The notes: generated from the letters alone by a model not told the origin. Counted from the stretch's first letter, positions 1 to 9,217 are shown. The stretch: 64,000 nt of DNA from Burkholderiaceae bacterium (GCA_017992055.1 JAGOPK010000004.1:48165-112164); one strand, 5' to 3'. Numbers and translations are program-made.

Positions 1-1736
1 ACCGTGCGCAGCTTCTCGTAGCTGGTCCACACCGGGTTGCGGCCCTGGTTGTTGGCGCGGGCGCGCAGCACGAAGTTGACGATCTCGTTGCGGAAGTCCT
101 TGGGATTGGCAATGCCGGCCGGCTTCTCGATCTTCTCCAGCTCGGCATTCAGCGCACCGCGGTCGAACACCTCGCCGGTGTCGGTGTCGCGGTACTCCTG
201 GTCCTGAATCCAGTAGTCGGCATAGGTGACGTAGCGGTCGAAGATGTTCTGCCCGTACTCGGAATAGCTCTCCAGGTACGCGGTCTGGATCTCCTTGCCG
301 ATGAACTCGGCATAACGCGGGCTCAGCTGCTCCTTGATGAAGGCGACGTACTTCTCCTCGATCTCCTTGGGGAACTGCTCGCGCTCGATCTGCTGCTCCA
401 GCACATACATCAGGTGCACCGGGTTGGCGGCCACCTCCTGGCTGTCGAAGTTGAACACCTTGGACAGGATCTTGTAGGCAAAGCGCGTGCTGATGCCGCT
501 CATGCCCTCGTCCACGCCGGCGTAGTCGCGGTACTCCTGGTAGCTCTTGGCGCGGGGGTCGGTGTCCTTCAGGTTCTCGCCGTCGTAGACCTGCATCTTG
601 CTGAACAGGCTGGAGTTCTCCGGGTCCTTCAGCCGCGTCAGGATGGCGAACTGGCTCATCATCTTCAGCGTGCCGGGCGCGCACTTGGCTGCTCCCAGCG
701 AGCTGCCCTTGACCAGCTTCTCGTAGATCTTGATCTCTTCGGACACGCGCAGGCAGTACGGTACCTTGACGATGTAGATGCGGTCCAGGAAGGCTTCGTT
801 GTTCTTGTTGTTGCGGAAGGCCTTCCATTCGCTCTCGTTGCTGTGGGCCAGCACCACGCCGTCGAAGGGAATGGCGCCAAAGCCCTCGGTGCCCTTGAAG
901 TTGCCTTCCTGGGTGGCCGTCAGCAGCGGATGCAGCACCTTGATCGGCGCCTTGAACATTTCCACGAACTCCAGCAGGCCCTGGTTGGCCAGGCACAGGC
1001 CGCCCGAGTAGCTGTAGGCATCGGGGTCATCCTGGGCATAGGTCTCGAGCTTGCGGATGTCGACCTTGCCGACCAGGCTGGAGATGTCCTGGTTGTTCTC
1101 GTCGCCCGGCTCGGTCTTGGCAATGCCCACCTGCTTCAAGATGCTGGGATAGCGCTTGACGACACGGAAGCGGCGGATGTCGCCGCCATACTCCTCCAGC
1201 CGCTTCACCGCCCAGGGGCTCATGATGCGTTGCAGATAGCGACGCGGGATGCCGAACTCCTGCTCCAGGATGGGACCATCCTCGGCGGCGTCGAACAGGC
1301 CCAGCGGCGACTCGTTGACCGGCGAGTCCTTGATGGCGTAGAACGGCACCTCCTGCATCAGCGCCTTCAGGCGCTCGGCGATGGAGCTCTTGCCACCGCC
1401 CACCGGGCCCAGCAGATACAGGATCTGCTTCTTCTCTTCCAGGCCCTGGGCGGCGTGGCGGAAGTAGCTGACCACCTGCTCGATGGCGTCTTCCATGCCA
1501 TAGAACTCGGCAAAGGCCGGGTAGATCTTGATCAGCTTGTTGGCGAAGATGCGCGACAGCCGCGGATCGTTGCGGGTGTCCACCATCTGCGGCTCGCCGA
1601 TGGCCTTGAGCATGCGCTCGGCGGCCGTGGCATAGGCCAGCGGGTTGCGCTTGCACTCAGCCAGATAGTCCTCGAGGGACATCTCTTCTTCACGGGTGCG
1701 CTCGTAGCGCGCGGCGAAACTGCTGATGACGTCCAT
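1..1736 (-). CDS. prkA: PrkA family serine protein kinase (partial, C-terminus beyond window)
   Basis: PrkA (YeaG) is a cytoplasmic AAA+-type serine kinase linked to stationary-phase and nutrient-stress responses. The minus-strand frame opens at 1736 with an AGGAGG ribosome binding site close upstream and reads MDVISSFAARYERTREEEM. It has a Walker A motif GPVGGGKSS with Lys near residue 116, and stays open to base 1, ending in the family's conserved NQGRNPVWTSYEKLRT stretch. About 578 of the usual ~640 residues are present, so roughly 60 C-terminal residues lie outside. In other proteobacteria prkA is followed by yeaH and spoVR genes, which would lie to the left. Family assignment is firm; the physiological substrate is unknown. 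Confidence 0.95.
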   Translation of the reverse strand, partial: MDVISSFAARYERTREEEMSLEDYLAECKRNPLAYATAAERMLKAIGEPQMVDTRNDPRLSRIFANKLIKIYPAFAEFYGMEDAIEQVVSYFRHAAQGLEEKKQILYLLGPVGGGKSSIAERLKALMQEVPFYAIKDSPVNESPLGLFDAAEDGPILEQEFGIPRRYLQRIMSPWAVKRLEEYGGDIRRFRVVKRYPSILKQVGIAKTEPGDENNQDISSLVGKVDIRKLETYAQDDPDAYSYSGGLCLANQGLLEFVEMFKAPIKVLHPLLTATQEGNFKGTEGFGAIPFDGVVLAHSNESEWKAFRNNKNNEAFLDRIYIVKVPYCLRVSEEIKIYEKLVKGSSLGAAKCAPGTLKMMSQFAILTRLKDPENSSLFSKMQVYDGENLKDTDPRAKSYQEYRDYAGVDEGMSGISTRFAYKILSKVFNFDSQEVAANPVHLMYVLEQQIEREQFPKEIEEKYVAFIKEQLSPRYAEFIGKEIQTAYLESYSEYGQNIFDRYVTYADYWIQDQEYRDTDTGEVFDRGALNAELEKIEKPAGIANPKDFRNEIVNFVLRARANNQGRNPVWTSYEKLRT

Positions 1737-1756
1737 GCGACCTCCTGAGGGTGGGA

Positions 1757-1774
1757 CCGGTGGTGAGCCACCGG
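1757..1774 (-). promoter_or_regulatory. Perfect hairpin in the prkA leader
   Basis: CCGGTGG and CCACCGG form a 7-bp perfect stem around a TGAG loop, ending 20 bases before the prkA start codon and just upstream of its ribosome binding site. There is no U-tract, so it is not a classic terminator. It could affect mRNA stability or ribosome access; function is inference only. Confidence 0.35.
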
Positions 1775-2024
1775 CAGCGCGTGAGCGTTGCCGCCGGCTT
1801 CGGGGAAGTTCTGATGACGTCCCGGCTTCACGGGCCCGGGCGCCATCAGAGCTTTCCGGTCATTCGGTTCAGGGTCTGCGTGTCTGAGCAGTGCCTCTAG
1901 CTTGGTGGTTTGTGTAGCGGACCAAAACAGCGATCAGCGCTGCCCTTGTCCTGTTGTTCATGCCATGTTGCGACGGATGAGCGGGATCAGCAAGAGCCGG
2001 ACCACCCAACTGAGGCGTGAAGAT
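1775..2024. other. Intergenic region upstream of prkA
   Basis: This stretch between the prkA leader and the end of the PanE-like gene holds no convincing ORF. It should contain the prkA promoter and any terminator of the reductase gene, but I could not pick out either with confidence. Confidence 0.4.
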
Positions 2025-3134
2025 TCAACGCCTCAACAACGGATCCGGCTGACTGGCCGCCGAATGCACGGCCGCGGGCAGGCCCTGCGCCGAAGCGGTG
2101 CGCGGCTCGCCGGCCTCGGGATACAGGCCATGCACGCGGCCATGCAGGCGGGCCAGGCCCAGCAGGGCCGAGATGAAGGGCGTGGCAATGCCCACCCGGC
2201 CGGCGATCTCGTGCACCACCGTCACCAGCGCGTCCAGCTCGATGGCGCGGCCAGCTTCCACGTCCTGCAACATCGAGGTCTTGAAGGCGCCCAGCTTGCG
2301 CGTGATCTGGTGCCGGTCTTCCGGCGTCTGCGCGATGGCGCAGCCGATGGCCGCGCCCACGCTCTGCGCCTCGGCCATGGCCGCGGTGCACAGGCCGCGA
2401 GTCAGCGGATCGTCCAGCACCCGGTCGACCGTGGCGCCGGTCAGCGCGGTGATCGGGTTCATGGTCATGTTGCCCCACAGCTTGTACCAGATGTCCTGGC
2501 GCACATTCGCCGACAGGGTGGCGTCGAAGTCGGCCCGCCGCAGCAGGGCCACCAGTTCCTGTGCGCGCGGCGACTCGCCGCCTGGGGGGGTGCCGAGGGG
2601 TTCGCCGACGATCAGGCCGCTGCCCATCTTGTGCGCGGCGATGCCCGGCGCTTCCGTGAAGCAGCTGGCATGCACCACGCAGCCCAGCACGCGGTCGAAG
2701 TCAATCGCCGCAGCGATGTGGCCGCCGGGGTCCACGGCATCCAGAGGCTGGCTGCCCAGCCCGGGCGCCGCGGCACCAAACCACCAGGGCACGCCGTTCA
2801 TCGCCGGCACCACCCGGGTCTGCGGCCCCAGCAGCGGCGCGATCTGCGCCGCCACCGTGGCCAGGGCCGGACCCTTGACGGCGATCAAGACGATGTCCTG
2901 CTGCCCCAGCGCCGCTGCGTCGTCGCTGGCCTGCACCGGTGCGGCGATCAGCTCGCCGCCCTGGCGCAGGCGCAGGCCGTGTTCGCGCAGCGCGGCCAGC
3001 GTGGCGCCACGCGCCAGCGCGCTGACCCGCACATCGGGCAGCAGCGCCAGGCGCGTGCCCACATAACCACCGATGGCACCAACGCCGACGATGGCGACGC
3101 GGGTGACGGAGCTGTTGCTGTTGCTGGATGTCAT
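2025..3134 (-). CDS. 2-dehydropantoate 2-reductase family protein (PanE/ApbA-like)
   Basis: Predicted NADPH-dependent ketopantoate reductase-like enzyme. Near the N-terminus is a Rossmann motif, VGVGAIGGYVG, and the C-terminal domain has the family-type WYKLWGNMTMNPITALTG segment. The start at 3134 (MTSSNSNSS) puts the nucleotide-binding motif at the expected distance; a longer upstream reading would overlap the divergent regulator. At 369 residues it exceeds typical PanE (about 300), with an extra tail rich in Ala, Ser and Pro. Because the divergent neighbour is an IclR regulator rather than a pantothenate gene, it may reduce another 2-keto acid in catabolism. The family is sure; the substrate is not. 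Confidence 0.85.
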   Translation of the reverse strand: MTSSNSNSSVTRVAIVGVGAIGGYVGTRLALLPDVRVSALARGATLAALREHGLRLRQGGELIAAPVQASDDAAALGQQDIVLIAVKGPALATVAAQIAPLLGPQTRVVPAMNGVPWWFGAAAPGLGSQPLDAVDPGGHIAAAIDFDRVLGCVVHASCFTEAPGIAAHKMGSGLIVGEPLGTPPGGESPRAQELVALLRRADFDATLSANVRQDIWYKLWGNMTMNPITALTGATVDRVLDDPLTRGLCTAAMAEAQSVGAAIGCAIAQTPEDRHQITRKLGAFKTSMLQDVEAGRAIELDALVTVVHEIAGRVGIATPFISALLGLARLHGRVHGLYPEAGEPRTASAQGLPAAVHSAASQPDPLLRR

Positions 3135-3219
3135 GGTCCATTCTTGCACCCCTGCCCAGGCCCTGACCGGGCGCCGACAATGCCCGGCCATACTGCGGCA
3201 TCCGTCCATTCCGTGCACC
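3135..3219. promoter_or_regulatory. Divergent promoter region, panE-like / iclR
   Basis: The 85-base gap separates two divergent genes and must carry both promoters, and probably the binding site of the IclR protein. No clear palindrome or good sigma-70 hexamers were picked out by eye. Confidence 0.35.
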
Positions 3220-4038
3220 GTGAGCCCTACCCAGCCCAAACCTGAAGCCAAGCCCGAGCATGAGCAGCGCGGCATCCAGAGCATCGAGGTCGGCGGCCAG
3301 CTGCTGCATGCGCTGGCCCACCAGGGCCGGCCGCTGGCGCTGAAGGACCTGGCCGCCGCCGCCGACATGCCGCCGGCCCGCGCCCACCCCTATCTGGTCA
3401 GCTTCGGCAAGATCGGCCTGGTCGAGCAGGACCGCGCCAGCGGCCGCTACGGCCTGGGCCCGCTGGCCCTGCAGCTGGGCCTGATGAGCCTGCAGCAGGC
3501 TGACCCGGTGCGCCTGGCCACGCCGGTGATCGAGGATCTGGCCCAGGCCAGCGGCCACACCGTGGCCATGGCCGTGTGGGGCACGCAGGGCGCGACCATC
3601 GTGCGCCTGGCCGAATCACCGGCCGCGGTGCATGTGAACATGCGCCATGGCACGGTGTTCTCCATCGTCGGCACGGCCTCGGGCCAGCTGTTTGCCGCCC
3701 ACCTGCCCGAATCCCTGGTGCGGCCGTTGTACGAGGCCGAGGCCGCCGCCGCCGGCCGCATGGCCTGGGCCGAGTTTGCCGCCGGCGTGCTGACCGAGGT
3801 GCGTGCCCAGGGCCTGTCCCGGGCCGACGGCGCCATCGTCGCCGGCGTCAGCGCACTGGCCGCGCCGGTGTTCGACCACCGCGGCGCCATCGTGCTGGGC
3901 CTGGTGGCCATCGGCCCGTCGGCGGCGCTGGACACGGCCTGGAACAGCCTGCTGGCGCGCCAGCTGCGCCAGGCCGCGGCCGAGCTGTCGGCGCGCCTGG
4001 GCTGGCGGCCACCAGCCGCCCAGCCACCCGACGCCTAA
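3220..4038 (+). CDS. IclR family transcriptional regulator
   Basis: Predicted one-component repressor or activator. The N-terminal winged helix covers about residues 15-75 (GIQSIEVGGQLLHALAHQG followed by LALKDLAAAADMPPARAHPYL) and a C-terminal IclR effector domain runs to the end, including the characteristic GLSRADGAIVAGVSALAAPVFD segment. The chosen GTG start (3220, VSPTQPKPEAKPEHEQ) gives 272 residues, normal for the family. It is divergent from the PanE-like reductase gene and likely controls it. The stop overlaps the convergent protease gene end by four bases. Effector unknown. Confidence 0.88.
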   Translation: MSPTQPKPEAKPEHEQRGIQSIEVGGQLLHALAHQGRPLALKDLAAAADMPPARAHPYLVSFGKIGLVEQDRASGRYGLGPLALQLGLMSLQQADPVRLATPVIEDLAQASGHTVAMAVWGTQGATIVRLAESPAAVHVNMRHGTVFSIVGTASGQLFAAHLPESLVRPLYEAEAAAAGRMAWAEFAAGVLTEVRAQGLSRADGAIVAGVSALAAPVFDHRGAIVLGLVAIGPSAALDTAWNSLLARQLRQAAAELSARLGWRPPAAQPPDA

Positions 4039-5840
4039 CCGCCAGCCGCCAGCGCCTGACGCGCCGCGGCCAGCAGCGCCCCCATGGCCAGGCCCTCGTT
4101 GGCCGCATAGCTTCCGGCCTGGCCGTTGAGCCGCGGCATGCCGAACTTGCCGCCCTTGTGGTGCAGGGCGATGACCTCCCAGCCCTGATCCTCGAACACC
4201 GGGCTGCCCGAATTGCCGCCCTCGGTGGGGGTGAAGTAATGCACCCGCACCACGCCGGCGATCGGCGGCTTGCCGGCCGGCGGGCCCTCGTGGTCCAGCA
4301 GCTGGCTGTCGTCGAAGGAGATCGACAGCTCGCGCCCGCCCGGGTGGCCGATGACATAGACGCGCGGCTTCTTCTTGGCCTCCGGCGCCGGCAGGGCCGG
4401 CAGCTGGGTGCTCAGTGTCAGCGGCGGCACGCCGGCCGGCGTGGGCGTCAGACGCAACAGGGCCGCATCGTGCTGGTCCACCGGCGAGCACCACAGCAGC
4501 TGGGCCACGGTGTAGACCTTGGCCGCGTCGTCGGCCTCGAAGGCCACCTCGGCGCGCTGCGGCGCGATGCCGGGCGCCGCGCCATCGGGATTGATGACGT
4601 GGAAATTGGTCAGCAGCAGCGGCTCGTCGGCCAGGCTCAGGCCGAAGTCGCCCGCGCGCACCAGGAAGCCGGTGCCGATGCGCCCGCCCAGCTTCTGCTT
4701 GACCGCCGCCACCGAGCGTGCCGCGGCCAGGCCGGCGGCATACCAGCGCAGGGTGCGCGGACCGTCGGCGCCGAGCACGGCCTCCAGCTGGCTGTTGTCG
4801 GGCAGCGGCGGCTGGGCCTGGGCCAGCGCCTGCAGGTCGCGGCTGCGGCCACGCCCCCGGGCGGGGGCGGCCGGCGGTTCAGGCCGCGCCGCGCTGGCAT
4901 CCAGCTCGAGCCGGCCGCCCGGCAGCTGCAGCAGACGGGCGCGCAGAATGGTCACCAGGGCCCGTGCCTGCTGCACGGCCTCGGGCGTCTTCAAGCCCAG
5001 ACCGGGCTGGCCCGGTCGCAGGCCCTCCAGCGCCCAGACCTGGCTGAACTGGCGCAGCGTGCTGGCCACCAGAAAGGCCGGCACCTCGGACGCGCCGACG
5101 TACTGGCGCAGCAGGGCCAGCACCGGGCCCAGGTCACCATCGGCCAGGGCCAGGCCCAGGCGGGCTTCGGCCAGCGTCGGCAGATACCATTCGTCGCGCT
5201 GCTTCTTCGGCAGCGCCTCCAGCGTGGCCACCAGGGCCCGGGCCAGCTTCAGCGGCTGTTCGCGCGGCGCGATGTCGGTCCAGCCCTCGCGCCGTGCCCG
5301 CGTCAGCAGGGCCAGCACATTCACGCCGTGCCAGGTGTTGCGCTGCGGATCGGCCTTGTACGGCCTCAGGTAGGCGGCCAGCGCCTCCTTCAGGGCCTGG
5401 TGGGCGCCGTGGGTGGACAGGTCGCCGGCATCGAAGAACAGCTGCTTGTGCGCCCGGCCCAGCAGGCCCCAGGCCTCGGCGACCTCGGCATGCTCGCGCG
5501 GCAGCGTGGCCAGCAGCTGGCGCAGCATGGCGATCGCCGGCACCACCTGGCCGCTCTCGATCAGCGCCTGCGCATACAAGCGGGCGCTGGGCGCGTCGGC
5601 CGGGTCGATGCGCAGCAGGCGCTCGGCCAGCGCGGCCAGTGCCTCGTTGGCGCGCAGATTGCGCAGCTCGACGAGCAGGGCGCGCGCGGCCTTCAGGTCG
5701 GCGGCCCGCACCTTGGCCGACAAGGCCCGGCCGAGTTGCTCGGCGCGGCGGCGGGCCCGGTCTTCGGGGCGTTCTTCCGTGGGCTTCTGGGCGGACTTCT
5801 GGGCGGGCTTCTTGACGGACTTTCCGGCGACGCTGGCCAT
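4035..5840 (-). CDS. TPR-containing trypsin-like serine protease
   Basis: Predicted 601-residue protein with two parts. Residues 1-330 are helical and Ala/Leu-rich, resembling tetratricopeptide-type repeats, after a Lys-rich N-terminus. Residues about 385-600 form a chymotrypsin-fold protease with the triad visible as His414 (LLTNFHVINPDG), Asp458 (DQHDAALLRL) and Ser544 (GGNSGSPVFE). No signal peptide is evident, so it is probably cytoplasmic or exported by another route. It starts 14 bases after the stop of the GH108 muramidase gene and is likely co-transcribed with it. Protease fold is well supported; substrate and role are unknown. Comparable proteins appear in effector-like or defence settings, but nothing here proves that. 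Confidence 0.8.
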   Translation of the reverse strand: MASVAGKSVKKPAQKSAQKPTEERPEDRARRRAEQLGRALSAKVRAADLKAARALLVELRNLRANEALAALAERLLRIDPADAPSARLYAQALIESGQVVPAIAMLRQLLATLPREHAEVAEAWGLLGRAHKQLFFDAGDLSTHGAHQALKEALAAYLRPYKADPQRNTWHGVNVLALLTRARREGWTDIAPREQPLKLARALVATLEALPKKQRDEWYLPTLAEARLGLALADGDLGPVLALLRQYVGASEVPAFLVASTLRQFSQVWALEGLRPGQPGLGLKTPEAVQQARALVTILRARLLQLPGGRLELDASAARPEPPAAPARGRGRSRDLQALAQAQPPLPDNSQLEAVLGADGPRTLRWYAAGLAAARSVAAVKQKLGGRIGTGFLVRAGDFGLSLADEPLLLTNFHVINPDGAAPGIAPQRAEVAFEADDAAKVYTVAQLLWCSPVDQHDAALLRLTPTPAGVPPLTLSTQLPALPAPEAKKKPRVYVIGHPGGRELSISFDDSQLLDHEGPPAGKPPIAGVVRVHYFTPTEGGNSGSPVFEDQGWEVIALHHKGGKFGMPRLNGQAGSYAANEGLAMGALLAAARQALAAGG

Positions 5841-5854
5841 GCTGGCACCGCGCT

Positions 5855-6475
5855 TCAGTTGCCCAGGTCGTAGGCCGCATCGACGCCGATGTCGGGCACG
5901 CGGCCCATGTAGCCTGCCTCGCCGAAGTCCAGCGGCACATCGGCCTCGAAGCCCGGCAGGCCGATGTGCTTGCGCAGCGCATTCAGCCGGTTCAGCCAGC
6001 CCTTGAGGAACACGCCCAGCTTGGGATTGCTCTCGACCAGGCCGCGGTAGTACTGCTCGCGCACATTGCAGTAGTTGGCCAGGGTGTCGCCCAGGTCGCA
6101 GTTGGCCACGCACTGCAGCGTGCCGGGGCCGATGGCGCCGTCGACCTGGGCGCCGACGGCCTTTTGCAGAAAGCGCGCGGCGCGGCCCACGCCCATGTTC
6201 ACCGCGGTGTCGAACTGCACCGTGTCCAGCGGGCTGTCCAGCTTGTCGCAGCGCGGCGGCAGCCAGTAGCCCGACTCGTACAGCGCATGCACCTCGTCGT
6301 CGCTGATCTGGCGCACGTCCTGCGCCGCCAGGCCCTGCTTGACGCGCCAGGCGTCGTAGACCTTCTGCGTGACGCCCTTGTTGGTGGCGCCGCCGGGATC
6401 GTTGGGATGATTGACATAGCCGCCCTCCCAACGCAGGACGAAGGGCAGCGATTCCAGGAAGGCGGCTGAGGCCAT
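5855..6475 (-). CDS. GH108 family N-acetylmuramidase
   Basis: Predicted peptidoglycan muramidase (glycoside hydrolase 108, former DUF847). The signature WEGGYVNHPNDPGGATNKGVT, split here as residues 16-36, contains the expected catalytic Glu17. A C-terminal peptidoglycan-binding-3-like region follows from about residue 95 (VNMGVGRAARFLQKAVGAQ and after). The start at 6475 has GGAGGA 7 bases upstream. The 206 residues match phage endolysin and ZliS-like proteins. There is no signal peptide and no holin or phage neighbour, so it may need assisted export. It is the first gene of a two-gene unit with the TPR/trypsin-like protease. Confidence 0.88.
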   Translation of the reverse strand: MASAAFLESLPFVLRWEGGYVNHPNDPGGATNKGVTQKVYDAWRVKQGLAAQDVRQISDDEVHALYESGYWLPPRCDKLDSPLDTVQFDTAVNMGVGRAARFLQKAVGAQVDGAIGPGTLQCVANCDLGDTLANYCNVREQYYRGLVESNPKLGVFLKGWLNRLNALRKHIGLPGFEADVPLDFGEAGYMGRVPDIGVDAAYDLGN

Positions 6476-6593
6476 GTTCGACTCCTCCAAGAGTGGCGGG
6501 CGCCGGCGGCGCCGCACACGGGCCAATGTAGCGAGGCCCGGCCAGCTGCAACGCCCGGCCGTGCCCACGATCTTGGGGAGTCGGTGGCCGTGC
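6476..6593. other. Intergenic region upstream of the muramidase
   Basis: 118 bases between the end of the M20 gene and the muramidase start. It should carry the muramidase promoter; the sequence is GC-rich with no clear hexamers or terminator seen. Confidence 0.3.
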
Positions 6594-7940
6594 CTACGAC
6601 GCCGGACGGACGGCGCCGGGCCAGGCGCAGACGCCGCACCAGTCGGCGATGGTGCGCGCCATCGTCGTGGCCACGCGCGCCATGCTGTCCAGCGACACGG
6701 CCTCGTCGATGCCGTGGATGTGGCGCGCCAGCGGGCCGTAGTTGGTGACCGCCAGATCGGTGGCCAGCGCGAAATGGCGGCCGTCGGTGGTGGCGGTGCA
6801 GGCCAGGCGCTGCGGCGGGCTGCCGTTGACGGCCTGGTGGGCCTGGGCCAGCACCCGCATCGCCGGCTGCTCCAGGTCGTAGACGCAGCCCGGCGAGCGG
6901 TGGCCGCGGGTGGTGATCTCGACCTGCAGGTCCGGGTTCAGCTGCTGCGCGCGCTGGCGGACCAAGGCGCTGACCTCGGCCACCGCATCGTCGGGCGCCA
7001 CGCCGGGAAAGTAGCCGATGCGCAGGTCCAGCGAGCAGGTGCAGGGCACCGACGAGGCCCATTCGCCGCCGTGGATGCCGCCGAGGTTGAAGTTCAGCGG
7101 ATGCGCATGCCCGGCAAAAGCCGGGTGGCGGCGCTCGGGCGCGTTCCACTGCGCCTCCAGCTCGCGCAGCGAGGCGACGATGGCGATGGCCGCGTCGATG
7201 GGGTTCAGGCCCTGCTGCTTGTAGGCCACATGGGCCGGCCGGCCGGTCAGCGTGATCTGCAGCCAGCTGACGCCGACCTGGGCCGCCATCAGGGTTTCGC
7301 CGAAGGGCTCGGGGATGATCACCGCGTCGAAATCGCTGAGCCTGGCCCGGCCCAGGGCGTTGCGCAGTGCATGCAGCGTGGCCAGCGTGCCGTTGCCGGT
7401 GTCTTCTTCTTCCAGCACGGCATTGAAGCCGACGTTGCCGGCCGGCTGCAGGCCCAGGCGGCGCAGGGCCTGGAAGGCGATCAGCGCGCAGACCAGGCCG
7501 CCCTTCATGTCGCCGGCACCGCGGCCATGCAGCCAGCCGTCGGCCACCCAGGGCTCGAACGGGTCCTGGCGCCACAGCGCCACCGGCCCGGTGGGCACCA
7601 CGTCCAGATGGCCGTTGAACAGCAGCGAGCGGCCCGGCTGCGCCAGGTCCTCGGGCGGGCGGTGGCAGGCCAGCAGGTTGTGGCGGCCGCCGTCGGGGCT
7701 GCAGGGACAGCTGAACATGCTGGAGCCGGCGATGGCCTGGCTGTCCTGCACGATGCGCTCGCAGTCCAGGCCCAGGGCCTGCAGCTGGCGCTCGAAGAAG
7801 TCGGCTGCCGGCTGCTCCGCGCCCGAGGGGCTGGCGGCGCGCACAAAGCCGGACAGCATGTCCACCATCTCGCCGTGCAGCGCGGCCACGGCGGCCGCCA
7901 GGTCGGCCGTGCTGGGCGGGGCTTGCAGCGGCCGGCTCAT
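6594..7940 (-). CDS. M20 family metallo-deacylase/peptidase (ArgE/DapE type)
   Basis: Predicted zinc-dependent hydrolase of amide bonds, cytoplasmic. It shows the M20 landmarks in order: FNGHLDVVPTG (metal His and Asp), GRGAGDMKGGLVCAL (bridging Asp), VLEEEDTGNGT (catalytic Glu and ligand) and a late HGIDEAVSLD His. The 448-residue length is usual for the ArgE/DapE/ACY1 group. The start codon overlaps the stop of the upstream aminotransferase-like gene as ATGA, so translation is probably coupled. It is the last gene of the long operon running down from 22491. It may remove an acyl group from an amine or amino acid intermediate; this substrate is inference. Confidence 0.88.
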   Translation of the reverse strand: MSRPLQAPPSTADLAAAVAALHGEMVDMLSGFVRAASPSGAEQPAADFFERQLQALGLDCERIVQDSQAIAGSSMFSCPCSPDGGRHNLLACHRPPEDLAQPGRSLLFNGHLDVVPTGPVALWRQDPFEPWVADGWLHGRGAGDMKGGLVCALIAFQALRRLGLQPAGNVGFNAVLEEEDTGNGTLATLHALRNALGRARLSDFDAVIIPEPFGETLMAAQVGVSWLQITLTGRPAHVAYKQQGLNPIDAAIAIVASLRELEAQWNAPERRHPAFAGHAHPLNFNLGGIHGGEWASSVPCTCSLDLRIGYFPGVAPDDAVAEVSALVRQRAQQLNPDLQVEITTRGHRSPGCVYDLEQPAMRVLAQAHQAVNGSPPQRLACTATTDGRHFALATDLAVTNYGPLARHIHGIDEAVSLDSMARVATTMARTIADWCGVCAWPGAVRPAS

Positions 7941-9217
7941 CGCGTCACCCCGTCCAGCACCGCGTCCAGCGCATCCACCAGCAGGTCGGCATGGGCGGCC
8001 TCGAACACCAGCGGCGGGCGGATCTTCAGCGTGCTGGCTTGCGGCCCGGTGGCGCTGAGCAGCACGCCCTGCTGGCGCAGGCCGTTGACCACGCGCGTGG
8101 TCAGCTCGGGCGCCGGCGCGGCGCCGTGCTGCAGATCGACGCCGATGAAGAGGCCGGCGCCGCGCACCTCGCCGATCTGCGGCCGGCGCTGGGCCAGAGC
8201 GCGCAGGCGCTGGCGCAGGTGCTCGCCCACCCGCAGCGCGTTGGCCTGCAGGCCCTGCTGCTGGATCACGTCCAGCACCGCGCCGGCCGCGGCCATGGCC
8301 ACCGGGTTGCCGCCGAAGGTGTTGAAGTAGCGGCAGTTGCGGCCAAAGGCCGCCAGCACCTCGGGCCGCACCGCCAGGCCGGCCACCGGATGGCCATTGC
8401 CCATGGGCTTGCCCAGGGTCACGATGTCGGGTGCCAGGTCGCCGCTCAAGCCGTGGCGGGCAAAGCCCCAGAAGGCGTCGCCGGTGCGGCCGAAACCGGG
8501 CTGCACCTCGTCGGCGATGAACAGTCCGCCGGCCTGGTGGATGGCGGCCACGGCCTCGGCCAGAAAGCCCGGCGGATCGGTGAACACGCCGTCGCTGGAG
8601 AACACCGTGTCCACCAGCAGGGCCGCGGGCTTCAGGCCGCCGGCCTGCAGGTCGGCGATGGCGGCGCGCACGCCGTCGGCGAACTGGCGCCCCACCTCGG
8701 CCGGCGCGGTGCCGCCGCCCAGCGGCGCCGGCACATAGCGCACCCGGGCGCTGCGAGGCCCCTGCGGCCCCAGCGATGGCGAGGCCTCGGCCGTGGGCGC
8801 GGTGACGCCATGGTAGGCATGGCGGGTGATGATCAGACCTGTCCCTCCGGTGTGGGCCTCGGCGATGCGCAGCGCCAGGTCGTTGGCCTCGCTGCCGGTG
8901 CAGGTGAACATCGCATGGCCCAGCTCGGGCGGCAGCGTGGCCAGCAGGCGCTCGGCATAGTCCAGCACGCCTTCGTGCAGATAGCGCGTGTGGGTGTTGA
9001 GCACCGCCGCCTGCTGCGCAATGGCCTGCACCACCTGCGGATGGGCATGGCCCACGCTGGCCACGTTGTTGTAGGCGTCCAGGTAGCGCCGGCCGTCGGC
9101 GCCGTACAGCCACACGCCCTCGCCACGCACCAGGTGCAGCGGCTCCTCGTAGAACAAGCGGTAGGCCGGGCCCAGCAGGCGGGCGCGGCGGGCGAGCAGG
9201 GCGGGGGTGTCGTTCAT
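7937..9217 (-). CDS. Class III PLP enzyme resembling amino-alcohol-phosphate phospholyase
   Basis: Fold type I PLP enzyme of class III aminotransferase ancestry. The Schiff-base Lys lies in TLGKPMGNGHPVAG, about residue 270. This motif, with YFNTFGGNPV, EVRGAGLFIGVDL and VLLSATGP...LKIRPPL, matches the animal/bacterial ethanolamine-phosphate and 5-phosphohydroxylysine phospholyases more than ordinary transaminases, as far as I recall those sequences. The gene directly upstream encodes an APH-type kinase, which would supply the phosphorylated substrate. Two in-frame ATGs exist (9229 and 9217), neither with a good ribosome binding site; I chose the inner one. The exact substrate is uncertain, and a true aminotransferase remains possible. 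Confidence 0.8.
   Translation of the reverse strand: MNDTPALLARRARLLGPAYRLFYEEPLHLVRGEGVWLYGADGRRYLDAYNNVASVGHAHPQVVQAIAQQAAVLNTHTRYLHEGVLDYAERLLATLPPELGHAMFTCTGSEANDLALRIAEAHTGGTGLIITRHAYHGVTAPTAEASPSLGPQGPRSARVRYVPAPLGGGTAPAEVGRQFADGVRAAIADLQAGGLKPAALLVDTVFSSDGVFTDPPGFLAEAVAAIHQAGGLFIADEVQPGFGRTGDAFWGFARHGLSGDLAPDIVTLGKPMGNGHPVAGLAVRPEVLAAFGRNCRYFNTFGGNPVAMAAAGAVLDVIQQQGLQANALRVGEHLRQRLRALAQRRPQIGEVRGAGLFIGVDLQHGAAPAPELTTRVVNGLRQQGVLLSATGPQASTLKIRPPLVFEAAHADLLVDALDAVLDGVTR

Noticed and set aside
414-1748. A 444-codon plus-strand open frame at the left edge
   Set aside because: It is antisense to prkA, whose protein sequence is highly conserved.
5855-6475. Prophage called from the muramidase
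   Set aside because: No holin, terminase, capsid, tail or integrase genes are next to it, and the spanin-like pair is 47 kb away.
4035-6551. An 838-codon reading of the protease with an N-terminal extension
   Set aside because: The extension runs antiparallel-frame through the muramidase gene, which has its own strong ribosome binding site and signature; the ATG at 5840 gives a coherent protein.
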